The notes beneath the pieces are model-generated. The model did not search any database, was not told where the DNA came from, and worked only from the letters and a program-made list of their open reading frames with translations. A program made the position numbers and the translations under genes. Positions 19,434 through 30,415 of a stretch of 64,000 nt of DNA are shown piece after piece. Every line of letters begins with the position of its first letter. Position 1 is the first letter of the stretch. Source of the stretch: Globicatella sulfidifaciens DSM 15739 (GTDB taxonomy: Bacteria > Bacillota > Bacilli > Lactobacillales > Aerococcaceae). The stretch covers positions 29,791 through 93,790 of the forward strand of contig NZ_FUWO01000010.1 of assembly GCF_900167405.1 (NCBI RefSeq). Reading direction: 5' to 3'.

Positions 19434-19490
19434 GTGGACATGAAGTAGAAAATCAAAAGATTTTCACTTCGTCTGCCCACCATTTATATC
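19434..19490 (-). terminator. Hairpin-repeat family member acting as terminator between malG and malA
   Basis: Minus-strand arms GTGGGCAGACGAAGTGAAAATC and GATTTTCTACTTCATGTCCAC (read as two halves) around a TTTT loop, followed by seven T. The same sequence family recurs at 23.4, 42.75, 44.86 and 53.27 kb. Here it would attenuate transcription into malA. Confidence 0.8.
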
Positions 19491-19585
19491 CTTAACAAAG
19501 GTTAAATCAATTATCGTTCGTATTTCATAAAAATAACAAAAGTAATGAAATACTTATGGCTTTAAACAACCATGCACTCGTTTAA

Positions 19586-20437
19586 TTAACCTTTTGTTCC
19601 ACCTTTAGTCAAACCAGTAACAAAGTTCTTTTGTAAGACAAAGAATAGAATTGAAATTGGCACTGCAATTAAAATAGAACCGGCCGCAAATAATGCTACT
19701 TTTTGGTTACGTTGGTCATTGATAAACGTTTGTAAACCGGGAGCTAAAGTATATAATTCTTCTTTACGTAATAAGAATTTTGATAACATAAAGTCACCAA
19801 ATGGTCCCATAAATGCCCATAAAGCTTGTACAGCAATCATTGGACGTACTAATGGTAACACAATTTGCCAGAATCTTCTAAAATGTCCTGCACCATCTAA
19901 ATTGGCTGATTCGTCTAAATCATAAGGAACTGTATCGAAGTACCCTTTCATTAACCAAGTATTCATTGGAATACCACCACCAATATAAATTAATGATAGG
20001 AACCAGAATTGGTTAATAGCTTTCATCAAGAGTGCCATTACGAAGAAGGCCGTCAAAGCTGCCATCGTCGGCACCATTTGTACAATTAAGAAGAACATTA
20101 AACTATTTTTACGACCAAAGAAGTTGTAACGACTATAAGCATAACCAGCTAGGGTTACTGCCATAACTTGCACTACCATGGTACTAACTGCAACGATTAA
20201 AGTATTTTTATACCATTGTAAATAATAAGTTTCTTCGAATAAGCGTTTGAAGTTATTTAATGTCCATTTTGAATTAAAGTTCAAATCAAAGGCGTTAATA
20301 TTTCCAGCTCTAAAAGCCGAACTAATCGTAATTAATAATGGATAAATAATGATAATCGATAAGAGAATCATATAAAAATAGGTAAAGAATTGTCCCAAAA
20401 ACTTTTTGAATTTGGCAGATGCAAATAATTTTTTCAT
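19586..20437 (-). CDS. malG: Maltodextrin ABC transporter permease MalG/MalD
   Basis: Inner-membrane permease subunit for maltodextrin import. 283 residues with about six membrane helices and the EAA loop [24 protein letters not shown] that docks on the ATPase. It starts 5 bp after malF. The C-terminus ends in [12 protein letters not shown], typical of MalG. No ATPase gene (MsmK/MalK) lies in this operon; as in streptococci, a shared ATPase encoded elsewhere is likely. Confidence 0.93.
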   Translation of the reverse strand: MKKLFASAKFKKFLGQFFTYFYMILLSIIIIYPLLITISSAFRAGNINAFDLNFNSKWTLNNFKRLFEETYYLQWYKNTLIVAVSTMVVQVMAVTLAGYAYSRYNFFGRKNSLMFFLIVQMVPTMAALTAFFVMALLMKAINQFWFLSLIYIGGGIPMNTWLMKGYFDTVPYDLDESANLDGAGHFRRFWQIVLPLVRPMIAVQALWAFMGPFGDFMLSKFLLRKEELYTLAPGLQTFINDQRNQKVALFAAGSILIAVPISILFFVLQKNFVTGLTKGGTKG

Positions 20438-20442
20438 GTTGA

Positions 20443-21750
20443 TTATCCCTCCATTTCAAAAGCTTTTGTACGTTTAAAGACGATTAACGATACTGAAATA
20501 ACCACTACTGAAATAATCAGTGTCAAGGCTGCCGCAAATGAGAATTGCGGTGAAGTTCCAGTTGTTAACTTATAGATCCATGAAATTAAAATGTCGGTTG
20601 CACCAGCGCCGCCACCCACTGATCCAGGTCCTCCATTGTTAAATAGATAGATCATCGTAAAGTTATTAAAGTTACCTGTATATTGAGTTAAAAATGTTGG
20701 AGCAGCAACAGAGAAAATTACAGGTAAAGTAATGGAAGTGAATCGTTTATAAGCATTCGCTCCATCAATTTTGGCTGCTTCATATAAATCTTCGGAGATA
20801 GATTGAAGAATACTGGTTACCATTACATAAATATAAGGGAACCCTAGCCAACCTTGAACCATAATAATCGCAACTTTGGTCCAAAACGGGTTGGTTTTCC
20901 AAGCGATTTTTCCAATTTCAACAAATGGAATTAATTTGTTAATAAACGGAATTACTTGTGTATTCATCGCACCAATTGAGTCATTAAACATATTTGAAAA
21001 CGTTAAAATCGTAATGAATGCCGGTACCGCCCATGGTAATAAGAAAATTACCCCAAAAATACGTTTGAATTTAATAAAAGGTTGGTGAGCTACAACGGCT
21101 GTGAAAATACCAAGCACAATTTGTAAAGTAGTCGCACATAATGTCCAAATTAACGTCCACAGAAATACGGATGTAAAGGCATCTCTAAAGGTGCTTAATG
21201 TAAAGATATTCGCGAAGTTTGCAAAACCAATCCAGTCTAATAATTTTGCTGGTGGCATATTTTTAAAATCATAATTTAAAAATGCTGTAAATAAAGTGAC
21301 TAAAACTGGGAAAATAATAGCAAAAGTCATAAAAATATATGCCGGGATAATTAATAGATACGGGAATCCATTATCTAAAATATTATCTTTATGTTCTTCA
21401 AATGTTTGATTAACTTTAAATCCTTCATTCCAAAAATTTGCAATGCGTTTTGCATCTATCATATTGAAAATCAAGAAGATTAAGAATACAATCGTAATGA
21501 TAATTTGTAAAGTACCGATAATCATTAAGAATAGGGAGTTATCTCCTTTTACCCCCGGAGTATCCCCTAATGTAATAAAGTCAGTCAACGCACCAAAACC
21601 AAAACTAACTAATTCATAAACAAACAACCCGGTAATTCCTAAAAAGGTGAATCCTTTGAACAATTGTTTATTATAAATTTGACCTAGTCCTGGAATCAAC
21701 GACAAGAGCATTGCTAATGTCGGATTTTGTTTTTTGGCTGTCTGACTCAT
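20443..21750 (-). CDS. malF: Maltodextrin ABC transporter permease MalF/MalC
   Basis: Permease partner of MalG, 435 residues, the length of pneumococcal MalC. The N-terminal segment [17 protein letters not shown] with two helices is an extension typical of Gram-positive MalC proteins. The permease core carries the EAA loop [18 protein letters not shown]. Eight or so membrane helices are visible. It lies between malE (92 bp upstream) and malG. Confidence 0.93.
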   Translation of the reverse strand: MSQTAKKQNPTLAMLLSLIPGLGQIYNKQLFKGFTFLGITGLFVYELVSFGFGALTDFITLGDTPGVKGDNSLFLMIIGTLQIIITIVFLIFLIFNMIDAKRIANFWNEGFKVNQTFEEHKDNILDNGFPYLLIIPAYIFMTFAIIFPVLVTLFTAFLNYDFKNMPPAKLLDWIGFANFANIFTLSTFRDAFTSVFLWTLIWTLCATTLQIVLGIFTAVVAHQPFIKFKRIFGVIFLLPWAVPAFITILTFSNMFNDSIGAMNTQVIPFINKLIPFVEIGKIAWKTNPFWTKVAIIMVQGWLGFPYIYVMVTSILQSISEDLYEAAKIDGANAYKRFTSITLPVIFSVAAPTFLTQYTGNFNNFTMIYLFNNGGPGSVGGGAGATDILISWIYKLTTGTSPQFSFAAALTLIISVVVISVSLIVFKRTKAFEMEG

Positions 21751-21842
21751 AAAATCACTCCTTTAAATAAAATGCTGTTTAACTATTAATATCTGGCAGA
21801 AGATCAACCTCTGCCAGATAAAAACTTACGATTTACGAAATT

Positions 21843-23084
21843 TTAATACTTTTGTTCGATTGATTGTTTGATTAATTCAACAGCATCATCAGCAGCTTCT
21901 TGAGCTGATTTATTACCTGAACCAGCATCGAACATTAAGTTTTCAGCACCTGCCCATACTTCACTCATTTGTGGAATATTTGGCATTGGTACAGCGTTAG
22001 AATAAACATCGATAACTGCAGTTGTTAATTCATTTCCAGCTTCAGCAGCAACTTCACGAGCTACATGGTTAGCAGGGATTTGTCCACTTTCTTCATACAT
22101 AGCTGTTTGGATTTCTTCAGATGTTACCCAGTTTAAGAATTCTTGTGCTAATTCTTGTTTGTCAGTAAATGCTGAAACTACCCAACCTTTACCACCAGCA
22201 AATGGTTTGTATTCTTCACCATTTGGTAATGTAGGGATTTTAGCAACACCTAAGTTAACGCCTGCTTCTTTAAATGCAGCAGCTTGCCAAGGTCCATCAA
22301 TGATTGCAGCAGCTTTACCATCAGTAAATTGTTGCATTACAAAGTCATTTACTGAAGAAACGTCTAACATTCCTTGTGGCCATACATTTTGGAACCAATC
22401 CACTGCATAGTTAATACCTTCTACTGCCCCTTCAGAATTTAATCCTAAGTCTTCATAGTTAGTACCATCTTCACCGAATACATAACCACCGTATCCAGCT
22501 AATAAACCATAGCTATGGTAGAAGTTAGTCCATTGAGCTAAGAATGCTGTAGATTTTCCATCTTCCCCAGCAAAAGCATATTTTTCATCTTTAGTCAATT
22601 CACGTAATTCATCAAAAGTTTTTGGCGCTTCAGGTAGTAAGTCTTTGTTATAGTATAAAACAACTGTTTCGATAACAGCTGGCGCACCATAAACAGCACC
22701 ATCTGTTGATACTTGTTGTTTATCAGTATCATCATAACCTGCTTCTTCATTTAACGTTACTTCGTTAATTAAACCTGTTTGAGCTAATGAACCGATACGG
22801 TCATATGGTGCAATTAAAACATCTGGAGCAGTTCCAGCAGGTCCATCTAATGCTAAACCATCAAGTTTGTCAAACATGTCAGCGTCTAATAATTCTACTT
22901 TCACACCATATTCTTCTTCGAATTTAGCGATGTGATTTTTAACGTAGTCATATTCTCCAGCTGCAGAAATAACTAATGTTTCTTCTTGCGCATCCGCTAC
23001 TAATACACCAGTTGATACTAATGTAGTTAAAGCAGTAACTGTAGACAAAGTACCAATTGCCAATTTTTTCAAATTCAATTTCAT
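21843..23084 (-). CDS. malE: Extracellular maltodextrin-binding protein (MalE/MalX), no lipobox cysteine
   Basis: Solute-binding protein that delivers maltodextrins to MalFG. 413 residues with a Sec signal peptide (MKLNLKKLAIGTLSTV...). Binding-protein features include EDGKSTAFLAQWTNFYHSYGLLAGYGG, IIDGPW and GGKGWVVSAF. The usual Gram-positive homologue is a lipoprotein, but here the lipobox-like LVSTG has Thr where Cys is expected and the mature protein contains no Cys at all. Cleavage by signal peptidase I after VADA seems more likely, so retention at the cell surface is unexplained. First gene of the operon, with a promoter at 23130-23158. Confidence 0.92.
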   Translation of the reverse strand: MKLNLKKLAIGTLSTVTALTTLVSTGVLVADAQEETLVISAAGEYDYVKNHIAKFEEEYGVKVELLDADMFDKLDGLALDGPAGTAPDVLIAPYDRIGSLAQTGLINEVTLNEEAGYDDTDKQQVSTDGAVYGAPAVIETVVLYYNKDLLPEAPKTFDELRELTKDEKYAFAGEDGKSTAFLAQWTNFYHSYGLLAGYGGYVFGEDGTNYEDLGLNSEGAVEGINYAVDWFQNVWPQGMLDVSSVNDFVMQQFTDGKAAAIIDGPWQAAAFKEAGVNLGVAKIPTLPNGEEYKPFAGGKGWVVSAFTDKQELAQEFLNWVTSEEIQTAMYEESGQIPANHVAREVAAEAGNELTTAVIDVYSNAVPMPNIPQMSEVWAGAENLMFDAGSGNKSAQEAADDAVELIKQSIEQKY

Positions 23085-23129
23085 AATTGAAACCTCCTAA
23101 TTTTTTGCGTAAATCGCTTTCTTATATAT

Positions 23130-23158
23130 ATTATCTTATATTTTTGAAAATAATACAA
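23130..23158 (-). promoter_or_regulatory. Putative malE promoter
   Basis: Minus strand TTGTAT - 17 bp - GATAAT, followed by a leader of about 40 nt and AGGAGG before malE. An inverted-repeat operator lies just upstream of the -35. Confidence 0.55.
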
Positions 23159-23168
23159 TAGGTTTTTA

Positions 23169-23190
23169 ATTCTGTTAACGGTAACAGAAT
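23169..23190. promoter_or_regulatory. Putative MalR-type operator upstream of malE
   Basis: Perfect inverted repeat ATTCTGTTA-ACGG-TAACAGAAT. The core CTGTTA/TAACAG recurs upstream of malQ (30313-30329). It lies about 10 bp upstream of the -35 hexamer. A LacI-family regulator such as MalR is the natural candidate; no regulator gene is in the window. Confidence 0.6.
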
Positions 23191-23352
23191 GATAATCCTT
23201 ATTAAAACTCGTAATTGTATCGTGACTCGATTTAACATTTAGCTATTTAATCATATTTTTATGAAATTTTTTTATTTGTATCAAAAAACTTTATGCTTAT
23301 TTTGTTTTATACGAATAAATTATCATCAGTTTTCATCAGCGAAAAAAAGAGC

Positions 23353-23394
23353 GGGTAAGCAATATAAAATCCAAAGATTTTATATTGCTTACCC
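23353..23394 (-). terminator. 19-bp-stem hairpin terminator downstream of the atp operon
   Basis: Perfect inverted repeat: GGGTAAGCAATATAAAATC, loop of 4, and its exact complement. On the minus strand it is followed by GCTCTTTTTTTCG. It lies about 265 bp past atpC and could end the ATP synthase transcript. The very long perfect stem is unusual for a plain terminator. Confidence 0.7.
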
Positions 23395-23510
23395 ACACCG
23401 CACAGTAAGAGTGGATCATAAGTCGAAAATGAATAGTTTTGTTTCGTCTGCCCAAACTCTTTAAGACCTAGTTTGAGACCAGTCAACGACTGCACTCTCA
23501 ATTAAAGATC
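23395..23510 (-). repeat. Composite intergenic repeat copy (minus orientation)
   Basis: Read on the minus strand: TGACTGGTCTCAAACTAGG, then TTTGGGCAGACGAAACAAAA, ATTCATTTTCGACTTATG, then ACTGTGCGG. The same blocks occur in copies at 42.66-42.80 kb and 44.75-44.91 kb, in slightly different order. Confidence 0.6.
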
Positions 23511-23658
23511 GGGAATCAAAAAATTTAAAATTTTTGCCCCTAATTTCTAGGGTTTTATTAATTCGTTGTGTTGTATTAAATAGAGATCAACACATTATGT
23601 GTTAACCAACCTTTGTTGCTTAAAAGTCGAGCGACACTATTGGCAACTCTTCGTCGTA

Positions 23659-24117
23659 TTACAAACGACGCTGTTGACTAACAGCAATTTTATTGATGGC
23701 TCTTTCTAGTGATATTTTTGCTCGCTTAAATTTACGAGAATCTTTTTCTCTTAAGGCGGCGGCCATATCTTCTTCAGCTTGTTGTTTTTGTATTTCAACG
23801 GCTGCTTCATCAATGTCACGAGCACGAACAGCATAGTTAGAAATAATCTCTAATTGATTGTTCGCCATTGATAAAATACCACCATTAATCGCAATAAAGT
23901 CCACAGGTTCTCCTGCTTCCACTCGGGTGACTTTGACAGCCGAAATGACCAAAGGCGTTAAAATAGGAATATGATTCGGCATAATGGTCAATCCGCCTTG
24001 GGTTGTCTTCACATTACAACTATAGGAACGGTGTTCATAGATAACACCGTCAGGTGATGAAATGGTCACAGTCATGTATGGACGACTATTATTTTCATTA
24101 TTTGCCAATTCATTCAC
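23659..24117 (-). CDS. atpC: ATP synthase F1 epsilon subunit
   Basis: Central-stalk subunit that regulates coupling. 152 residues, somewhat longer than the usual 135-140 because of an N-terminal MNELANNENNSRPY extension; the conserved fold starts at MTVTISSPDGVIYE. GGLTIMPNHIPILTPL and FIAINGGILSMANNQLEII are characteristic. ATG 24117 has AAGGAAG directly upstream and I keep it, though the internal ATG cannot be excluded. Last gene of atpBEFHAGDC. Confidence 0.92.
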   Translation of the reverse strand: MNELANNENNSRPYMTVTISSPDGVIYEHRSYSCNVKTTQGGLTIMPNHIPILTPLVISAVKVTRVEAGEPVDFIAINGGILSMANNQLEIISNYAVRARDIDEAAVEIQKQQAEEDMAAALREKDSRKFKRAKISLERAINKIAVSQQRRL

Positions 24118-24121
24118 TTCC

Positions 24122-26520
<2,399 letters not shown>

Positions 26521-26540
26521 ACCACTACCTCTTTCTAAAT

Positions 26541-28034
26541 CTATTGTGCTATTTGAGAATGTTCTTCTAAAATGGTTTGTAATAAATCTTCTTCAGGCAT
26601 TCGATGGTTACGACTAATATCACGTAAAACAACATCATAACGTTCTTCTAAGAAATTATAGAGTGATTGTTCATACTCTTTTAGTTTATCAATCCCAACA
26701 CTATCAAGATAGCCATGATTTAAGGCGTAGAATAAAATGATTTGTTTTTCAACACTGACTGGTTTATGTAAAGGTTGTTTTAACACTTCAACCGTTCTAC
26801 GTCCTCGATTTAATTTTTGTTGTGTTAAAGCATCTAAGTCTGAACCGAATTGTGTAAAGGCTTCTAATTCACGGTAACTAGCTAAATCAATTCGTAAAGT
26901 ACCGGACACTTGTTTCATTGGTTTTAATTGTGCCGATCCACCAACACGCGATACCGATAAACCGGCATTAATAGCGGGTCTAACACCAGAGTGGAATAAA
27001 TCACTTTCCAAGAATATTTGTCCATCGGTAATGGAAATGACATTCGTTGGAATATAAGCCGAAATATCCCCTGCTTGCGTTTCAACTATTGGCAGTGAGG
27101 TAATCGATCCTCCGCCTAACTTATCAGATAATTTTGCAGAACGCTCCAATAAACGGGAGTGTAAATAGAAAACATCTCCAGGGTAAGCTTCACGACCTGG
27201 TGGACGTTTTAATAATAAACTCATTTCCCGATAAGCCGCTGCTTGTTTTGATAAATCATCGTAAATAATTAAAACATGCTTGCCTTCATACATAAATTCT
27301 TCGGCCATTGCCGTTGCAGAGTATGGTGCTAAATAAAGTAATGGCGCCGGTTGTGAAGCACTTGCACTCATTACAATTGAATAGTCCATCGCACCATGTC
27401 CTTGCAATGTCGTCACGATGTTTTTTACAGTTGATTCTTTTTGACCAATCGCGACATAAATACAAATAACATCTTGTCCCTTTTGATTTAAAATCGTATC
27501 AATCGCTAAAGATGTTTTTCCGGTCTTACGGTCCCCGATAATCAACTCACGTTGACCACGTCCGATTGGTACTAAAGAGTCAATGGCTTTAATACCTGTT
27601 TGCAATGGCTCATTAACACTTTGACGTTCCATAATCCCTGGCGCATCTGCTTCAACAGGTCTTGTTTTTTTATAGTCTATTTCACCAATACCGTCAATCG
27701 CTTCACCTAGCGGATTAATAACACGACCTAATAGGCCATTTCCTACCGGTACTTCCATGATTTTATGTAAACGACGGACTAAATCACCTTCGTGAATATT
27801 CACATACTCACCAAAAATAATAATCCCGACATCTTTGGTTTCTAAATTTTGAACCATCCCAATTGTTCCATTGGCAAATTCAACCATTTCTCCGACCATG
27901 ACATTTTCTAATCCATAAGCACGGGCAATCCCATCCCCAATATAAGAAACTGTTCCAATTTCTTCAATTAATTCTTCACTGTGGAATTGACGAATTTGTT
28001 GACGAAGATGTTCATCTAATCTTTCTAAACTCAT
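26541..28034 (-). CDS. atpA: ATP synthase F1 alpha subunit
   Basis: Non-catalytic nucleotide-binding subunit. 497 residues from ATG 28034 ([14 protein letters not shown]), which has GGAGGG at correct spacing; the open frame begins eight codons earlier inside atp[16 protein letters not shown] is the P-loop; [30 protein letters not shown] and the [10 protein letters not shown] motif are intact. The short N-terminal helix that normally binds the delta subunit is present. Confidence 0.97.
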   Translation of the reverse strand: MSLERLDEHLRQQIRQFHSEELIEEIGTVSYIGDGIARAYGLENVMVGEMVEFANGTIGMVQNLETKDVGIIIFGEYVNIHEGDLVRRLHKIMEVPVGNGLLGRVINPLGEAIDGIGEIDYKKTRPVEADAPGIMERQSVNEPLQTGIKAIDSLVPIGRGQRELIIGDRKTGKTSLAIDTILNQKGQDVICIYVAIGQKESTVKNIVTTLQGHGAMDYSIVMSASASQPAPLLYLAPYSATAMAEEFMYEGKHVLIIYDDLSKQAAAYREMSLLLKRPPGREAYPGDVFYLHSRLLERSAKLSDKLGGGSITSLPIVETQAGDISAYIPTNVISITDGQIFLESDLFHSGVRPAINAGLSVSRVGGSAQLKPMKQVSGTLRIDLASYRELEAFTQFGSDLDALTQQKLNRGRRTVEVLKQPLHKPVSVEKQIILFYALNHGYLDSVGIDKLKEYEQSLYNFLEERYDVVLRDISRNHRMPEEDLLQTILEEHSQIAQ

Positions 28035-28045
28035 TTCAATCCCTC

Positions 28046-28531
28046 CTAATAATGCCAATTACGATCTAAATGACGTCGTAATTCTTTTAAAGTCTTTTTA
28101 CCTGTTACTTCATAATAGTAACTTTCACTTTGAATACGGACACCCGTAATTAAACTTGGATCGACGACTGTCGTAATACGACGTAATGACTTTTTGGTAA
28201 TATCTAAAAATTTACGCACAATGCGCTCTTTTTCCTCGTCAGTTAAAGGTACCGCAGAGGTAATCATTAACATTTCACTTTGATTTTGTTCTTTTTTAAG
28301 AGAAGTTCCTTCATCATTCATCATGTTTAACATGATTTTTCCTAAAAGTTCATCTTCAAAATGCTCACGATTCTGATCAGGATTATCATCGTTCAATTTT
28401 TGAATCGAATCACGAATACGTTCTTGATTGATTTTTTTTAATAAAGCATCTTCTTCGTTTTTAACTTTTTTATTACGCGTTAACGATTCATTAACACTTG
28501 TTTGATTTAAAGTTTCATTTTCACTCATCAT
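28046..28531 (-). CDS. atpH: ATP synthase delta subunit with divergent N-terminal half
   Basis: Position between atpF and atpA and the C-terminal region ([19 protein letters not shown], then [19 protein letters not shown]) identify it as delta, the stator link between F1 and the b subunits. It is 161 residues, shorter than the usual about 175-180. Residues 1-90 are highly charged, Asn/Asp/Lys/Glu-rich and lack the canonical YAxAL-type helices of the delta N-terminal domain. The C-terminal D-x-S motif is also replaced. The start ATG overlaps the atpF stop (ATGATG); either Met is possible. Confidence 0.8.
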   Translation of the reverse strand: MMSENETLNQTSVNESLTRNKKVKNEEDALLKKINQERIRDSIQKLNDDNPDQNREHFEDELLGKIMLNMMNDEGTSLKKEQNQSEMLMITSAVPLTDEEKERIVRKFLDITKKSLRRITTVVDPSLITGVRIQSESYYYEVTGKKTLKELRRHLDRNWHY

Positions 28532-29037
28532 GCTATATCATCCATTCCTGCAATGAAATCATCGACCAATTTATGGTAATCTTCCTCTTTAATTTCACGG
28601 CGTAAAATTTTCTCAGCAATTTCAATAGCAATATCAGATACTTCATTTTTAATTTCATTTAAGATGCGTTCGCGATCTTGTTCAATTTCTTGATTAGCAG
28701 ATTCATGAAGACGTGCTATCTCCTCTTTTGCTTCTTTAATCATATTATCTTGAATTTGTAAGCTTTGTTTTTTAGCTGCTAAGATAATTTGATTGGCTTC
28801 AGCACGTGCATCTTTTAATGCTTGTTGAGCATCTTCTTTCGCTTTAGTACTCGTAACTTTCTCTTCAGCTGCTTGTGCTAAATCTCCTTCGATAATTTGA
28901 CGACGTTGTGCTAACATCGACATAAAAGGTTCCCAAGTGAATTTCTTAATAATCATTAGTAAAGCGACAAACGCGATCATCGTAACGATCGTATTGCCTA
29001 ATGCGGTGTTTCCACTTGATGCATATACAATTAACAT
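28528..29037 (-). CDS. atpF: ATP synthase Fo b subunit
   Basis: Peripheral stalk. 169 residues: an N-terminal membrane helix (GNTIVTMIAFVALLMIIKKFTW) followed by a long charged helix rich in Ala, Glu and Lys that dimerises as a coiled coil. AGGAGG precedes ATG 29037. It overlaps atpH at its 3' end. Confidence 0.95.
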   Translation of the reverse strand: MLIVYASSGNTALGNTIVTMIAFVALLMIIKKFTWEPFMSMLAQRRQIIEGDLAQAAEEKVTSTKAKEDAQQALKDARAEANQIILAAKKQSLQIQDNMIKEAKEEIARLHESANQEIEQDRERILNEIKNEVSDIAIEIAEKILRREIKEEDYHKLVDDFIAGMDDIA

Positions 29038-29080
29038 TTTAATCCTCCTTCATTTAATATCGTCAGCTTAATTAGTTTAA

Positions 29081-29296
<216 letters not shown>

Positions 29297-29320
29297 TTAT
29301 ATTCTCCTTATCTTTAAAAA

Positions 29321-30040
29321 CTATATTTCTTCTTTTTCAACTTTATGCGACAAATATACCATTGTTAAGGTTACAAATATATAGGATTGAATAGCACCTA
29401 TAAATACTGAAAATCCTTGCCATACCATTTGTAATGGTAATCCTATTACCCATGTAAAGACACCTTTAGCATTGGCTAAATTAGCAATTAAACCTAATAA
29501 AACTTCTCCAGCGAAAATATTACCATATAGACGAAGTGCTAATGTCAAAGCATTAGTAAACTCCTCGACTAATTTTATCGGGAATAAAAATGCTGAAGGT
29601 TCTAAATAGCCATTCACCACATACCCCTTCATTCCTAGTTCTGTAATCCCTAGGAAATGAGATAACAAAATCATTAAAAGTGCTATCGATAAACATACAA
29701 TTGGATCGGCTGTCGGACTTCTCCAAAGTGATAATTCACCCACATGTAATATTAAAGGTAAACCTATCATATTAGAGGTGAAAATAAATAACAATAATGT
29801 CAATCCTAATAATTGATAATTTTGTGCCCCTTTATCATCGATTGCTCCCCCTACTACGCCTCGAACAAATTCAATAATCGTTTCCATTAATAGTTGAGGC
29901 TTATTTGGTTTATCCACCGATAAATTATGTGAAGTCCAAACACAAAGCACTGTGATGATAGCGACAGTTGCTAAAATAGCTAAAAAAGTGTTCAACCCAA
30001 AAGAAATACCTAATAGTTCAAACACAATCGTTTCATCCAA
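29321..30040 (-). CDS. atpB: ATP synthase Fo a subunit
   Basis: Proton-channel subunit with about five to six helices. The essential Arg is in LALRLYGNIFAGEVLL. The open frame begins at ATG 30124, but its first 28 residues (MDLCHFREDKCQQNF...) look non-homologous and have no ribosome binding site. A TTG at 30040 is preceded by GGAGGG six bases away and gives LDETIVFELLGISF, a normal AtpB start; I use it. First gene of the operon. The rare start codon may limit expression of this single-copy subunit. Confidence 0.85.
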   Translation of the reverse strand: MDETIVFELLGISFGLNTFLAILATVAIITVLCVWTSHNLSVDKPNKPQLLMETIIEFVRGVVGGAIDDKGAQNYQLLGLTLLLFIFTSNMIGLPLILHVGELSLWRSPTADPIVCLSIALLMILLSHFLGITELGMKGYVVNGYLEPSAFLFPIKLVEEFTNALTLALRLYGNIFAGEVLLGLIANLANAKGVFTWVIGLPLQMVWQGFSVFIGAIQSYIFVTLTMVYLSHKVEKEEI

Positions 30041-30312
30041 GAGTGACCCTCCTTTTTTTGGTAATTGACTGTTGTCAATGAAATTTTGTTGACATTTATC
30101 TTCTCGAAAATGACACAAATCCATAACCTAGTTTACCACTTAATTTTCTATAAAACAAACTTTGAAAGGGGTTAAGTAAATATTTTTTTGTTATAATTAA
30201 AATATAAAAATATTGATATAAAAACATCTTTTTGGCAATTAATGACTAACTTTTATGTCATCATTCGTCAGTTCATCAAAATTAAAAACATTGCTATCAT
30301 CGCCTTTTGAGA

Positions 30313-30329
30313 CTGTTATCCGGTAACAG
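30313..30329. promoter_or_regulatory. Putative MalR-type operator upstream of malQ
   Basis: CTGTTA-TCCGG-TAACAG, with flanking A and AA extending the match to the malE operator at 23169-23190. Its centre lies about 33 bp upstream of the -35 hexamer at 30354, against about 21 bp for malE, a difference near one helical turn. Confidence 0.55.
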
Positions 30330-30353
30330 AATTTAGAAAAACGCCAAAATCAT

Positions 30354-30382
30354 TTGTAAGTATTTTTTATTCCTTATATAAT
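30354..30382 (+). promoter_or_regulatory. Putative malQ-glgP promoter
   Basis: TTGTAA - 17 bp - TATAAT, followed 20 bp later by AAAGGAGGT and the malQ start. Good match to the housekeeping consensus. Confidence 0.65.
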
Positions 30383-30415
30383 GAATGCGACAACAAAATT
30401 AAAGGAGGTCGTGTT

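Larger units (their letters stand above)
23191..23658. other. Intergenic region between atpC and malE
   Basis: Besides the mal control region the gap carries a strong hairpin terminator (23353-23394) and a composite repeat (23395-23510). Bases 23511-23658, just past atpC, include GTTAACACATAATGTGTTGA (a small palindrome) and CCCTAGAAATTAGGGG. No credible protein-coding gene. Confidence 0.6.

Noticed and set aside
23261..23501. Small reading frames on both strands
   Set aside because: They arise from the long palindrome and the composite repeat; no start signals and no homologous features.
28034..28058. Longer AtpA start with MALLGGIE extension
   Set aside because: It overlaps the ribosome binding site and atpH end; ATG 28034 has GGAGGG at proper spacing.
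30041..30124. N-terminal extension of atpB from ATG 30124
   Set aside because: No ribosome binding site, residues unlike AtpB, and a TTG with GGAGGG starts the conserved protein.
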